From assembly GCA_021234155.1 (NCBI GenBank), contig JAJEKV010000006.1, positions 6,545,727 through 6,609,726 of the forward strand: a stretch of 64,000 nucleotides of DNA, in the 5' to 3' direction. Position 1 is the stretch's first letter. The number at the start of each line of letters is the position of its first letter. Position numbers and translations under genes: made by a program. The notes beneath the pieces are model-generated. The model was not told the origin of the DNA. It did no database searches and saw only the letters and a list, made by a program, of their open reading frames with translations. This DNA is from Isoetes taiwanensis (taxonomy: Eukaryota; Streptophyta; Lycopodiopsida; Isoetales; Isoetaceae). Positions 11,131 to 21,469 of the stretch are shown here, piece by piece.

Positions 11131-11235
11131 GATAACACCCTATAACTCGGGTGTTATGCCCTACTATAACAAACTCGGGCCGCCGGCCCTCGTTTGCTAT
11201 AATAGGGCATAACACCCTCGTTCCAGGGTGTTATC
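11131..11235. repeat. 105-bp nested palindrome
   Basis: The left arm 11131-11181 and right arm 11185-11235 are inverted copies matching at 43 of 51 positions around a 3-base centre. Each arm holds its own smaller inverted repeat (AACACCCT..GGGTGTT). The DNA could form a long hairpin or cruciform with side stems. It has no TIR-plus-target-duplication outline that I can define, so its class is open: a fold-back element, a MITE core or a pol II/III hairpin RNA locus. Confidence 0.85.
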
Positions 11236-12342
11236 CCTTTCATATCCATGTGGTTCATTAGCCAATTGCACCACGCATTTCCAGTCTGTTCTTAGAGCAT
11301 AATCTCAAATTTGTATCTCCGGATTTTGCGAGGGAGTACAATTAAAGCAGATTCCAGAGGATCATCCTTGCTAGGCACATTCCGAGATTCCTCTTAAAGG
11401 AATCTTGACCACTCTTTTTGTTCTTTTGTATACAATATATACGTGATGTGTAACATCTCAACAACTCGAAACAAATAAGTTGGGCATTCTTAATGTTTGC
11501 TAAAGAAAGAGAGGAAAGCACGTGTTGTTTTTAAAATGTTTATCAAGTTTCTCTTGCCGCCTTCCATCTTAGCTTCAAAATTCAACATTAAATGATGAAC
11601 ATAATCAAATTACTCATAAGTTGAACATAAATCACAAACTACAAACATTCTATGAGCAAGGTATATCATACGCCAACATTCCAAGCTCATCGGCTCACAA
11701 GTCACTTTTCACCATTAGATTCTAAATATTTTGTTTGGCGTAAAGAAGTTATGTTAACGTTCACATTCCATTGAAGAGTTCCTTGTCATTTTGCAATTTA
11801 TAGTTTTGTTGCGTCCGAAAGGATGATGTAAATTTATATTATTAAATAACTAGAAAACATGGCCAGCGTTGCAGGGCTTTTCATCGCGCATAATTTTAAA
11901 ATCTAATAAACATAAGTTGGGCTTTCCACGTTCATGGTGATTGCATAAAGAAACTATTTCATAAAAACGATACAACCTAAAAGATGGAGTTGGGAGACAT
12001 CTAGAAATTCTTAGGGTGGGTTTGAAAAGGAGGTTCCCTTTGAAAATAACAGTAGAGTAAAAATAGAAAAGTGCAATTCATACACCCGAGTCAAAGGTGA
12101 GAGTAATGAGCACATAGCTTTCTCGTAGATTTGGTATTCTTACATATTCTTATGCACTCTGTATCATATTCCAAGTAAAGATTGTCTAATGCACTTATTT
12201 GTAAACTCTATTTGTTGGAGAAGCATGAAAAGCATTTGATGTGTTTCAATGCTTGCCAGCCAATACAACCAGTGTACAACTAGCATTATGATGATTATTA
12301 TCATGTATATCAAAACTTGTATTATGATGCAGAGACAGTGTC
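11236..12342. other. intergenic; one Helitron-like end at about 11848-11885 (minus)
   Basis: AT-rich without ORFs. On the minus strand, 11885-11848 reads GCCCTGCAACGCTGGCC, then ATGTTTTCTAGT followed by TATT. About 45 bases here match the minus strand at 23.37-23.41 kb (GATGAAAAG.CC..CAAC.C..GGC.TTTTCTAGT). Both end in CTAG next to T, as plant Helitron 3' ends do. Confidence 0.35.
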
Positions 12343-12360
12343 AGTATATAACTTAATATT

Positions 12361-12847
12361 TTTTTTTTGAAGAACTGTGTCATCAATATATTAAAAGAAT
12401 GGTAATGTTACAAAGCAAGTGAGGAGGAAGGAGAACTGCCCCAAAGAGACAGTGATACCTCGACACTCCACAACAAACTCACAGAAAAACTGCAACTCTA
12501 CTGCTGTACAAACGGACCATCACCATCTACAACACCCAAGAAGTCCCGCCAAATGGCAAACTTCCGCTCTACTACTCCCGGGAACACCAGAAAGCTTTGA
12601 AATAGCTTGTACATGAGTCGAGGAATCAGAGAGGCTGCAGGCTGCTGAATCCCCTGAAAGATCCACAACCGCCGCCGCTTCCAAATCAGCCACACCAACC
12701 AAGCCACACACAAATGCAAGGCTTGCTGCCGCAAGAGCGGCCAAGCACCAGGATACACATGAAGCAGCAACTGCTGGCTAGTCAATCTCACCTGAAACAG
12801 AGCCCTAACCCAATCCCAGGCAGCCTGCAAGTGAGGGCATAAAACCA
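12361..12847 (-). mobile_element. 5'-truncated L1-type LINE with 18-bp target duplication
   Basis: The insertion is flanked by exact 18-bp direct repeats AGTATATAACTTAATATT at 12343-12360 and 12848-12865. The left edge is a T run (poly-A of the minus-strand element) followed by GAAGAACTG. The minus frame inside encodes the region after the zinc-binding domain of plant L1 ORF2: CPHLQAAWDWVRALF followed by CVAWLVWLIWKRR. This parallels YSDIQPEWQWVQGLF in the larger L1 at 39.4 kb. Only about 490 bp were inserted, typical of incomplete reverse transcription. Confidence 0.9.
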
Positions 12848-13210
12848 GAGTATATAACTTAATATTGAGATTCATAGGTGCAAGGGAATCACATGCAGAG
12901 AGGATGCACAAGGAATATAGTTTCCAAGGGATAATGGTTTGTAGCAACGTGAACATTATCCCTAGGGTTCAATGGTTAATTCAGTGTGATACCATTATGG
13001 TAAGTTAATAGGTTAAATAGAAGTTTGAAAACGTGTTTCGGGTTGATTGAAGATTGGCAAGGAGGGAACCGAATTCAAACCAGTCGGTCCGGCACAGCGG
13101 CCGAATCGACCTGAATAAATCAAACTGAAACTGTTTAAATTGGCATCTTATATAGTGCGGATGATTTAAGTGCCCTTGGATCATGCCTGGGCTTGTCGAG
13201 GCGAAGACAA

Positions 13211-13404
13211 TGATGCTACAGTAATTTGCTCATAACCAAATGAACAGTAAATATTACTGTAGCAACTTAATGCTGATAATGCAATTTTTATGAGTGAAGA
13301 ATTTTTGTTTGAGTATTAATTGCAATACTAATCTAGAAGAAGGTGTCTAGAGCTGCATAGTTGTTCTTAGTAATTAGCCTTGAATACTCTATTAGATTCT
13401 TTCA
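13211..13404 (+). mobile_element. probable 5' LTR of a Ty1/copia element
   Basis: The sequence immediately left of the primer binding site ends in TTTCA, and a TG start is available at 13211 (TGATGCTACAG). A perfect 12-bp inverted repeat, TGCTACAGTAAT at 13214-13225 and ATTACTGTAGCA at 13253-13264, lies within it. The left boundary is uncertain because no second LTR is present for comparison. Confidence 0.4.
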
Positions 13405-13405
13405 T

Positions 13406-13418
13406 TGGTATCAGAGCC
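13406..13418 (+). promoter_or_regulatory. primer binding site (initiator Met-tRNA type)
   Basis: TGGTATCAGAGCC is complementary to the 3' end of plant initiator tRNA-Met, the usual primer of Ty1/copia elements. It lies 10 bases before the gag start codon. Confidence 0.85.
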
Positions 13419-13428
13419 AGGTTGCACA

Positions 13429-14548
13429 ATGTCTACTAGATTTAGTGCTAAACTTCTAAATTCTATAGAAGTATTCAAGGGTGAAGGGGGCTTTCAGATT
13501 TGGAAGCAAGGCATTAGACAAGTGTTAGAATCTGAAAACTTGTGGTATCTTATTGACACAAATTCTATAAAACGTCATGTTGTCACAGTAAGTGCAGGGA
13601 ACTCTAATGCAGGGGGAAGTAGCTCCAGCACAGAAGCAGAAGAATCCACAGTTGTTGGCAGTGCTGTGAGGAGAGTTGTTGCTAACACAACAACAACAAA
13701 TTTTGATGCAGATGAAATCATGAAAGTAATGGAAGCTCAGGCAATCATTTGCTGCAAAGTTGGTACAATGATAAAACTGAAACTCAAAGGTATGACTCCA
13801 AGGGAGATGTGGATATACATGATTGAAAATTATGAGGCCAAATCTTCATCACAGATTGATGTGTTGGAGAAACAATTAAAGAAATTGAAATTACATGATA
13901 CTGATTTCTTTGAGAAGTTTGACTCCATTGTTGCAGATTTGGAGGGAGCAGGGGCTATCCTAAATGAGGAATATCAACTGGTAGCAATATCTAGGGCGGT
14001 CTCACATAATGCTCATCTCGCCACACTCTTGAGGGAGGAATGTAGCAAAGCCAAAGGAGCATGCCATCAAAATGGTAAGGAGTGAATTTGAACAAGGGAA
14101 ACTAGGTGATGATGATGACGACAATGTAGAAGTCTTGTTTGCTATCAATATAAATAAAAAAAGAACAATCGTGCCAATGAAATTAAGAAAATAGGGCCTT
14201 GTTACATCTGTGATAGCTATGGGCATCTCAAGGCAGATTGTCCAAAATAGAGCAAAGATATTATCTGCTACAATTGTGAAGGGAAGGGGCATCTGGCCTC
14301 TAACTGTTCAAGTCCTAAAGGACAACTTACAGGAAGGAAAGGAAAGGATAAAAATGCAGGGAATCGAAGGGGATATAAAAATAGAGAAAGGGGCCAGAGG
14401 CAATCCAATACTAAACCTTGCACGAGACTCTCACACTGAAGAAGAGGAAGAAGATGAGAACACTGAGGTAAGCCTGTCTGAGGTATATTCTTTAACCGAA
14501 GTTAGAAATGACCATAATTTGATGACAATAGATTCTGGAGCTGAAAAG
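13429..14548 (+). pseudogene. Ty1/copia gag and start of protease, truncated
   Basis: The gag ORF begins MSTRFSAKLL at 13429 and runs intact to 14085. It then continues through a frameshift into two CCHC zinc knuckles, CYICDSYGHLKADC (about 14193-14234) and CYNCEGKGHLASNC (about 14268-14310), separated by a stop (TAG). The frame at 14210-14546 ends NLMTIDSGA, the aspartic protease active-site signature of copia pol. At that exact point the sequence turns into the microsatellite tail of a LINE in the opposite orientation. No integrase, RT or 3' LTR follows on the far side of the LINE, so the element is dead. Confidence 0.85.
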
Positions 14549-16271
14549 AAGGAAGGAAGGAAGGAAGTATATTTTAACATCCATGGAGGCCAACTGGCCT
14601 ATGAGACGGTGATACAATATAGCGGAAAGTTTCCAAACACAAACGAAAACCACAGATTCCCTGTACAATGTTTCTCTACCACTGGGATGAAAAAACCCCC
14701 CATGTGGGAGGAAAAACCCTTGTAGTAAGCGCTGAGAGGCCCTATGTGAGCGCTCAAATTCCCTGTACGGTGAGGGACTCCCTGACGGTGGAGACTTTCA
14801 GAATGTAGGATGCGAGACATGCAACCATTGGCGAAGCCAGCAGTTGATGAATTGCTATCTCAGAGCATCTGAGATCGGCATGAGCTGCTCGGATGTGTGC
14901 ATATGCTGGGCATTCCTGTAGAGCATGGTGTTCATCTTCTACTATCTGCATGTGACAGCAGTGGCATAATCTCTCATGCCGGGGGATTCCCTGCCCTCCA
15001 TCCGTACCCCAGCGGCCTGTCTCAATTCTGAGATGGTGGGACCCTGTCTTTATTGCAGCTATAGCTCTCCGTTTCTTGGTAGAAATGTGTGCCTTCAAAT
15101 ACTGGTGGGGGCCATGTTCAAGCGACGGATTAACCTGCGTGTGGTAGTGCTCTGTTTTGGGCTTTGCAAGAGTGGGCACATCCCACAGAGAGGCAGCAAA
15201 GCGCTCATTCAAATGCAGCTCCTGCTCCGCGCTATCCGACATATCCATAATATGTTGATAGTCTATGGATCATCTTGCGAACCATCCCCTACAATGCTTC
15301 TGCCACACTCTCTTCAGACGTTGTGGCCCTTGTGCCAATAACAGAGCCCGGGGAGGAAGACGTTGTGCATCCATTCTGTCAACCTTATGGAAATACGCAA
15401 GGTGCCTGCGCATAGCAGAATGCTGCATGGGCCAAAAGCCACTCTCATATAGCAAAATCGGATAAGGCACCGTGTCCTTGACGCCTAGGCTGTATGTCAG
15501 GAAAGCCTTCTGTACCCTCTCTAGCTTATCCCAAGTACCCTTGCTAACCGCTGCCCCCCAGACCTCTACCCCATACAGCAATCCTGGTTCCACGAGTGCT
15601 CGGAACATGTGTGCTTTGCGTGCCCAATCGCAGAGATCTATTCTGTAACAGCTATTCTGCATTGCATACAGGGCTTTCCATCCCGCGCTGACCCTTCTTT
15701 CCACACGGTCATCCCATAGCAGGTTAGCAGAGAAATCGATTCCCAGATACTTAAAGGTCCTTACAACTTCCATCCTTTGTCCTCTGTAATAGAAGTCTGG
15801 GATATCATGCTGCGCATACAGGATTGGCAACAGCTTGGTTTTCTGCTGGTTGACTGTCATTCTTGCTATGTCACAGAATTGACTGAGAGCATCCAAATGT
15901 TCCTGCATACTCCTAGCTGTATGGGACAATAAGCCTAGATCATCTGCATAGAGCAACTGTTGTACTGTATATGCCTGTGGCAACTGCGGGCCACCACCTC
16001 CATGTTCTTGCATCCAGGTCTCCAACTTGTCAATATAGAGTCCAAAAAGTGTTGGAGATAACGGGCATCCCTGTTTAACACCTATGGTGCTGTTCACGCG
16101 GTGGTCTGGCGCAGGCAAAGTGGCATATATTCCGTCATAGTACTGTACTCGCATTCTAATGATTGTGATGCCTCTCTTATATGGGATATGAGTAACTTCA
16201 TCATTATTGTGAATCATAACACTACCCACTAGATCTATATATTTTCGTATCTTGACGAGTAGTTTCTGCAT
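14549..16271 (-). mobile_element. 5'-truncated LINE: RT second half, C-terminal domain, GGAA-type tail
   Basis: On the minus strand the frame 16271-15270 holds the RT block GVKQGCPLSPTLFGLYIDKL and the catalytic LLYADDLGLL, then a long thumb/connection region. The frame 15248-14754 holds SHHLRIETGRW, a zinc-binding CHCCHMQIVEDEHH..CPAY segment and the ORF2 end. The 3' untranslated part reads (on +) TTAACATCCATGGAGGCCAA. The tail is a (GAAGG/GAAG)n array at about 14549-14570. The 5' edge falls inside the RT domain near 16.15-16.27 kb, so fingers, endonuclease and ORF1 are missing. I found no clear target duplication. Confidence 0.9.
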
Positions 16272-16640
16272 TCTTGTTTGGATAGTATGAGGTCTCGCTT
16301 ATTTATGACTTTGACTATGAATCCTACTGCCATATGTAAATATTGCTTTACCATTGAATATTCACGTTCACATGTAGAGATACACATCAAAACAAGAGCT
16401 AGCAATTGTTAATAGATAAGTTTTTATTTTTTATTTTTGGTTTGAAGGACGACAAAAAGGTATATTTAAATTGTTCGTAAATAAGTACATCATGCCCATA
16501 TATAGCAAAGAACCCATATATAACAACGCAAAGAACATTGTGGAATGCATATTGAGACGAAAAGAAGAAGTAGAAAACAATTCAAAATTTCTTTATTGTA
16601 GTTGCAAGTGCTTTTCTTGTTAAAATAGAATGGGAACAAC
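16272..16640. other. intergenic with a possible LINE tail
   Basis: At about 16420-16470 the + strand reads TTTTATTTTTGGTTTGAAGG ACGACAAAAA. This resembles the minus-strand L1-type ends (T-rich, then GAAGGA) at 12.36 and 31.28 kb. No coding piece is attached. Confidence 0.35.
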
Positions 16641-16641
16641 G

Positions 16642-16647
16642 TTTATT
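16642..16647 (-). terminator. polyadenylation signal AATAAA for the proline-rich gene
   Basis: AATAAA on the minus strand lies about 55 bases past the TAA at 16701 of the proline-rich protein gene. It is a plausible, not proven, mRNA 3'-end signal. Confidence 0.4.
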
Positions 16648-16700
16648 TAACAAGGGCACAAGATTTTTTAAGCAACATAGAATTACACCACATCAATAAA

Positions 16701-18034
16701 TTAAGGTAGTGGTGGAAGGGGTGGAAATTCACACCATGGAGGTGGGAACTCACATTCACACTCTGGAGGAGGAGGGGGAGAAGGTGGAATCTCACATTCA
16801 CAGTCAGGAGGAGGTGACAACTCTAGCGGGGGAGGGGGAGGTGATGGCATAGGCGGTGGAGGGGCCAATGGAGGAGGGGTAGGCTGCAGAAGGGGGGAGG
16901 GGAGGTGAGGGGGTAGGTGGTGATGGGGGTGACAACTCTAGCGGGGGGGGGGAGGTGATGGCATAGGCGGTGGAGGGGCCAATGGAGGAGGGGTAGGGTG
17001 CAGAAGTGGGGGTGGAGGAGGTGAGGGGGGGTAGGTGGTGGTGGGGGTGACAACTCTAGCAGGGAGGGGGAGGTGATGGCATAGGCGGTGGAGGGGCCAA
17101 TGGAGGAGGGGTAGGGTGCGCAGAAGGGGGGTGGAGGAGGTGAGGGGGTAGGTGGTGGTGGGGGTGACAACTCTAAGCGGGGAGGGGGGAGGTGATGGCA
17201 TAGGCGGTGGAGGGGCCAATGGAGGAGGGGTAGGTCAGAGAAGTGGGGGGGAGGAGGTGAGGGGGGTAGGTGGTGGTGGGGGGTGACAACTCTAGCGGGG
17301 AGGGGAGGTGATGGCATAGGCGGTGGAGGGGCCAATGGAGGAGGGGTAGGCTGCAGAAGTGGGGGTGGAGGAGGTGAGGGGTAGGTGGTGGTGGGGGGCA
17401 ACGGGAGAGGGGGAGGTGATGCAAGAGGAGGTGGCGAGGGAGATGGGGCACGAGGTGGTGAAAGAGATGCGGGAGGAGGAGAAGAATGTAATGGCGGACA
17501 AGGGGAAGACAAGGAAGGTGGGGGAGGTGGGGAAGGAGGGGGTACAGGAACTGGGAGTGAGGGTGTTGGAGGGGGAGGTGAAAATACATAATTGTATGGT
17601 GGTGGTGGCAATGACAAAGGTGGAGGAGGTGGATGTACATAATGATATGGTGGACGGGGCGACAGGGGTGATGGGGGTGGGGGAGATGGTGGAGGAGGAG
17701 GAGGTGGCAATGACGACGGGAACGGGGGAGATGGTGGAGGTGGTGATGGAGGTGTGTGAGACGGGGAAGGGGGAGGTGGGGATTTGTAAAAATAAGTTGG
17801 GGGAGGAGGAGAATGATAGTAAAAGTAAGGCAAAGGTGGAGGATGTAAAGGAGGGTGTTGATGGGGAAGGGGAGGAGGTGATGGACATGGAGGGGACTTA
17901 TAAGTGTAAGAACGTGCCTGAGTTGAGCTGAAGAGTGAAGCAGCCAGAACAACTACAACAATCGAAATCGATCTCCAAAGGCGAGGAACCCGGTGCGAAC
18001 CGCGGCCCGAACCAGGGCGCGGATTGTCCGCCAT
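16701..18034 (-). CDS. secreted extensin-like proline-rich protein (frame-slipped repeat region)
   Basis: From ATG 18034 the protein opens with a short basic region and a hydrophobic stretch (SISIVVVVLAASLF, residues about 22-36), then SSTQARSYTYKSPP. That is a signal peptide or anchor followed by cell-wall protein sequence. Residues 45-200 are SPPPP/SPPPPSP blocks with tyrosine motifs (YFYYHSPPPP, YNYVFSPPPP), the hydroxylation and cross-linking pattern of extensins. The second half is a DNA minisatellite whose units differ in length by non-multiples of three, so the literal ORF slips frame and stops at 16823. In another frame the region from about 16830 to 16703 reads ELSPPPDCECEIPP, PPPPPECECEFPPPWCEFPP and ends at TAA 16701. 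That proline- and cysteine-rich tail is probably the true C-terminus. Cell-wall role is inferred from composition. Confidence 0.75.
16841..17420. repeat. G-rich minisatellite, five units of 114-119 bp
   Basis: The core GTGATGGCATAGGCGGTGGA starts at 16841, 16955, 17073, 17192 and 17308. Spacings are therefore 114, 118, 119 and 116. Differences sit mainly in runs of G (up to nine in a row). The + strand has many GGG/GGGG tracts able to form quadruplexes. It encodes (minus strand) the second half of the proline-rich protein. Confidence 0.9.
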
Positions 18035-18166
18035 GGGAGTTCAAACTATAATGAAGCAAAAGATGAGCTTGACTTGAAAGAACCTGCAAGAACAAAGGAT
18101 GAACCTCCCATCTTCTTTGTGAAGAAGAAGAAGAGGAAAAGATGAGGAGCATTGTTGTGGGAGAGA

Positions 18167-18174
18167 TCTTTATA
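18167..18174 (-). promoter_or_regulatory. TATA box of the proline-rich gene
   Basis: CCTATAAAGATC on the minus strand, 133 bases before ATG 18034. It is followed by a CTTCTTCTTCTTC pyrimidine stretch typical of plant 5' leaders. Placement fits a 5' UTR of about 100 bases. Confidence 0.5.
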
Positions 18175-18234
18175 GGCAAAGTATCTTCTAAACTGGGAAG
18201 ATTCGGGTTAATTAAGATGGATTGAACCATTAGT

Positions 18235-18770
18235 GGGCCATGCAAAGCTGAGAAAAAAACTTGGTCTTGCAGAGAGGCCGGATATCCCAGTGCTAGAGGA
18301 CGTTTTGTTCATTCAAAATGATTTCTGTGTGGGCTGTAAGAGGCGGCAGAAATCCAATGTCAAGGTCCGCTTGCTCTTCTTCCCTGTGTTTTTTCTTGTT
18401 TGTCGCTTTCTGTTCAGCCTTTCTTCGTTGTTATAAGCACATGGGTCTCCTTAAAAAACAGTTTATCATATCAATGCCATGTCGAAGAATCAACGCTGAA
18501 ATTCGAGTTCCAGGCAAACACTGCTTGTTTATGTGCTTCAATACAGAAACGAATCCTATATTCAGAAACCGTTATGCTTTAGCATTTGGGCTAAATAGTA
18601 TGCAGAATTCCTTGCCGAACTGTATCCTTCTCCGTTTTAACCTTCTCTTCTCTCGCTTATGCAGCATTTGGTAGAGATATGGAGAACCTGTGTTCTAGAC
18701 AGCTTATTAGAATAATGAGCAGGACAAATCTTCTTCTTCATTTTGATCATGTTGACTTTCATAGGTGCTG
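18235..18770. other. intergenic, no supported feature
   Basis: Ordinary composition with several short ORFs but no domain or splice pattern that I recognise. Confidence 0.4.
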
Positions 18771-18771
18771 G

Positions 18772-18835
18772 TTTTTGGGTTGCCCCTAAGGGGGCAAACC
18801 CTTGTTTATGTGGGTTTGTGGCATATTATAGGTAT
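18772..18835. repeat. dispersed repeat with hairpin, copy 1
   Basis: TTTTTGGGTTGCCCCTAAGG, then GGGCAAACCCTTG, TATGTGGGTTT and GCATAT recur at 22.32 kb with about 85-90% identity over some 60 bases. The first part is an inverted repeat (GGTTGCCCC/GGGGCAAACC). The parent element is unknown. Confidence 0.65.
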
Positions 18836-19046
18836 ATGCCAGTATATGCTTGAAATATGCCTATGACTGCTAAAAACCCCTTATTGGCTGTAAATGCTCG
18901 GTCGTTTTCGTTGTTGGGCAGCCACTCTTGAAACTGGCTAACCGGAGAGGCCTGCTCTGCCCGAAATTGGTATTTGTAATGCACCGTTGAAGCTTCTATT
19001 TGCCCTTTGTGTATACATGGGTCTCCAATTTCTACCAGTTCATGTT

Positions 19047-19124
19047 AGCTTAGGTTCGATTAGCAGCGAGGAAGGTCTGGTGGATAGCTTAGGTTCGATT
19101 AGCAGCAAGGAAGGTCTGGTGGCA
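19047..19124. repeat. 39-bp tandem duplication
   Basis: AGCTTAGGTTCGATTAGCAG plus the next 19 bases occurs at 19047-19085 and again at 19086-19124 with about two changes. It is divisible by three. A second duplication, 14 bp (GGTTTCGGTTGTTG), follows at about 19171-19198. Confidence 0.9.
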
Positions 19125-19186
19125 GGGTCCATGGTGAAGACCTGGATGTTTCATTATGTGATGGAGCAGGGTTTCGGTTGTTGGGT

Positions 19187-21160
19187 TTCGGTTGTTGCTA
19201 TGTTGGACTGGGAGCTGTCGACTTTAGGAAATCGAAAGTCGGATGTTGCTTATTCGTATGGTACGTTCTGATGGTGATTTTCTTGCTTTTTCTAAAGAAT
19301 CTAATGCCTCTAGATTCTGTCGGTTTTGCATTATACAGCCATATGTTATAAGCAATAAGGAAAGTCCCGGTCCTCCATTTTATGGCCTTTCTTCTTGCCC
19401 TTCTCCTGCTGGAATTCCATCCCAAGATGAATACTTAGCTATTTACTGCTCTGCATCAGTAAGTTAGTTTTCACCCATTTGATTTTTACTTTCGGTCTAC
19501 TGGTTGCACTATCTTCTTGGTTTTTCTTGTAGAATACACCATGGCCAGGAGAAAGCTGGAAGTGGTATATATCATTGTCGCTTTTTCGTTTGGCTGCCAT
19601 CTCTGCCGGAGTTTACCAACGATAGTGCACCAGATACAGGCAATATGGAGGTAGGTTTAGGAATTGCCATAGCTTGGTTCCTTGATCTCATTATGGCCTG
19701 CATGTTTGTTAGTAGATAACATGTTATCTTCTTCTGTGTATTGTCACTATATTCTGAGCAAGTGACACCAAATACAATGTAAAGCGCTTAAAATGGTTAC
19801 AGGTGCTCCTAAGATATGGAAATGCAGAACAGCAAAAAACCTGGTTGAAGCCTCTCTTAGAATGAGAAATACGATCGGGATGTGCAATGACTGAACCTCA
19901 AGTTGCATCGTCAGATGCAACAAACATAGAGTGCAAAATTGACTGGTATATTGAATGAGTTGACTGTGTAATAAAGTGATAATTAGCAACTACTAAATAA
20001 TTGCTCCGGCAAAATGGCTGGCAATGTGGGAGATCATTACGTCATCAATGGAAGTGATGGACAAGTGGTGCAATGGATCCAAGATGCCAAATACTTATTT
20101 TGATGGTAAGTTTCAAACACACGAAGGTAACTTCTCAAAAAGGAGCTTCAGTATCTGGATTTAAACAAAACCTTAGCATGTTTGAACTTTGCATATTGCT
20201 AAGTCATGGCCACATTACTTAATATTCCTTGATTACTTATCTGTTGCAAGAAATTCTTATGATTTTTGTGCGTTTCACAAATCTATTCCTTTATATGCGG
20301 CATCAGTTTCAAAGATAATCCTGTGTGATCATGATAGGGGAAAACAGATGTAAATGCACCTGCGCACAGACAACAGTCAATGATCCTAGTGGACATAAAA
20401 ATACAAGGGGTCAAAATAATCTGCCCTTTAACAGTGTATGGTTTTGATGATGCATCACATGGATACGCAGAAATAGTATTTGAAAATGTTTGTATGCCTG
20501 CACTCAACATAATCTGGGAAGAAGGATGTGGTTTTGAAATATCACAGGCGAAGATAATGTTAGTATTCGTGGACCATGCTAAATTGGCACAAAACAGGGG
20601 AGGCTAGGACCTGGGTGGTTGCACCACTGCATGAGACTCGTTGGATCTGCAGAGCGGGCAATTGAGTTGATGGTAGAAACGGCACTTTCAAGGAAGGCAT
20701 TTGGGAAGTATATTTTCCAACTGGGTGCCTTCAGTTCAGCACTTGCACAGGTTATATTTTAGATGTTAGTAGTGATAGTTTCATAGAACTAGCTAAAGTG
20801 GGTGTTCTATTAAGCCGTAGTGTCGTCTGGATATCACTCAAGCAAGGCTATTGGTTCTAAATGCGGCTCATGAGTTGGATCTCCATGGTGCAAAAGTTGC
20901 AAGAGGATCTCTGGCTATGGCAAAGGTAATATTTATGTCAACACTCATCAAATAGGTAAATTTAACTAGAATAAATATATGATAGGTAGTTGCCCCTTGC
21001 GTAGCTCTCAGAGTGTTGGATGCGGCTATCCAAGTGCACGGAGCTGCCGGAGTACATTCTGATTTTGAACTTGCTCATTTATGGGCGGCATCTAGGACCT
21101 CGCGTCTTGCAGATGGGCCAGATGAAGTGCATTTGGAGCTGATTTTTGTGAACCCATAAT
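19187..21160 (+). pseudogene. acyl-CoA dehydrogenase pseudogene (IBR3 / ACAD10-11 type)
   Basis: Exon-like blocks in order match the plant protein with an aminoglycoside-phosphotransferase-like domain fused to an acyl-CoA dehydrogenase, a peroxisomal enzyme linked to indole-butyric acid metabolism. AMLDWELSTLGN (about 19196-19235) is the end of the phosphotransferase domain. WPGESWKWYISLSLFRLAA lies at 19546-19602. The dehydrogenase part follows: [112 protein letters not shown] and [24 protein letters not shown]. Exon/intron borders are kept (GTAAG donors at 19459 and 20105), so it is a duplicated, not retroposed, copy. In-frame stops break it: after VYQR, after LKPLLE, before WTSGAMDP, and after [11 protein letters not shown]. 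The N-terminal half is missing. Confidence 0.85.
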
Positions 21161-21248
21161 TAGAACCATGGAAGAGAGGGAACCTGCAAAAGTGGAAGAT
21201 ATTGATGCACAATTATCCATAGTTTATTTTACAAGGTTGTTGGCACAG

Positions 21249-21333
21249 TCTAAAGCTTTTGCCAATGAGGCCAACAATCTCTCTTTAGGAAAATCTAAAG
21301 CTTTTGCCAATGAGGCCAACAATCTCTCTTTAG
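21249..21333. repeat. 45-bp tandem duplication
   Basis: TCTAAAGCTTTTGCCAATGA plus 25 more bases occurs at 21249-21293, with a second copy at 21294-21333. It lies in an open frame (21168-21467) that keeps reading through both copies (SKAFANEANNLSLGK twice). I do not recognise that ORF; it lies just after the dehydrogenase relic. Confidence 0.9.
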
Positions 21334-21469
21334 TCTCTCTTTGCATTTGCCAACTTTATCTTCAAGTTGATCAATTTCATCCTGGGGCACTTTACTCCAA
21401 ACAAAATCACCATCTAGGGTTTAAAACGCAAACCTTCTCATTTGGCTGGGGGGACTTCATCTGCTAGAC

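Noticed and set aside
17359-17931. 190-residue Gly/Glu/Val-rich ORF on the + strand
   Set aside because: Antisense of the proline-rich gene; proline codons read backwards give Gly, Arg and Trp-type residues.
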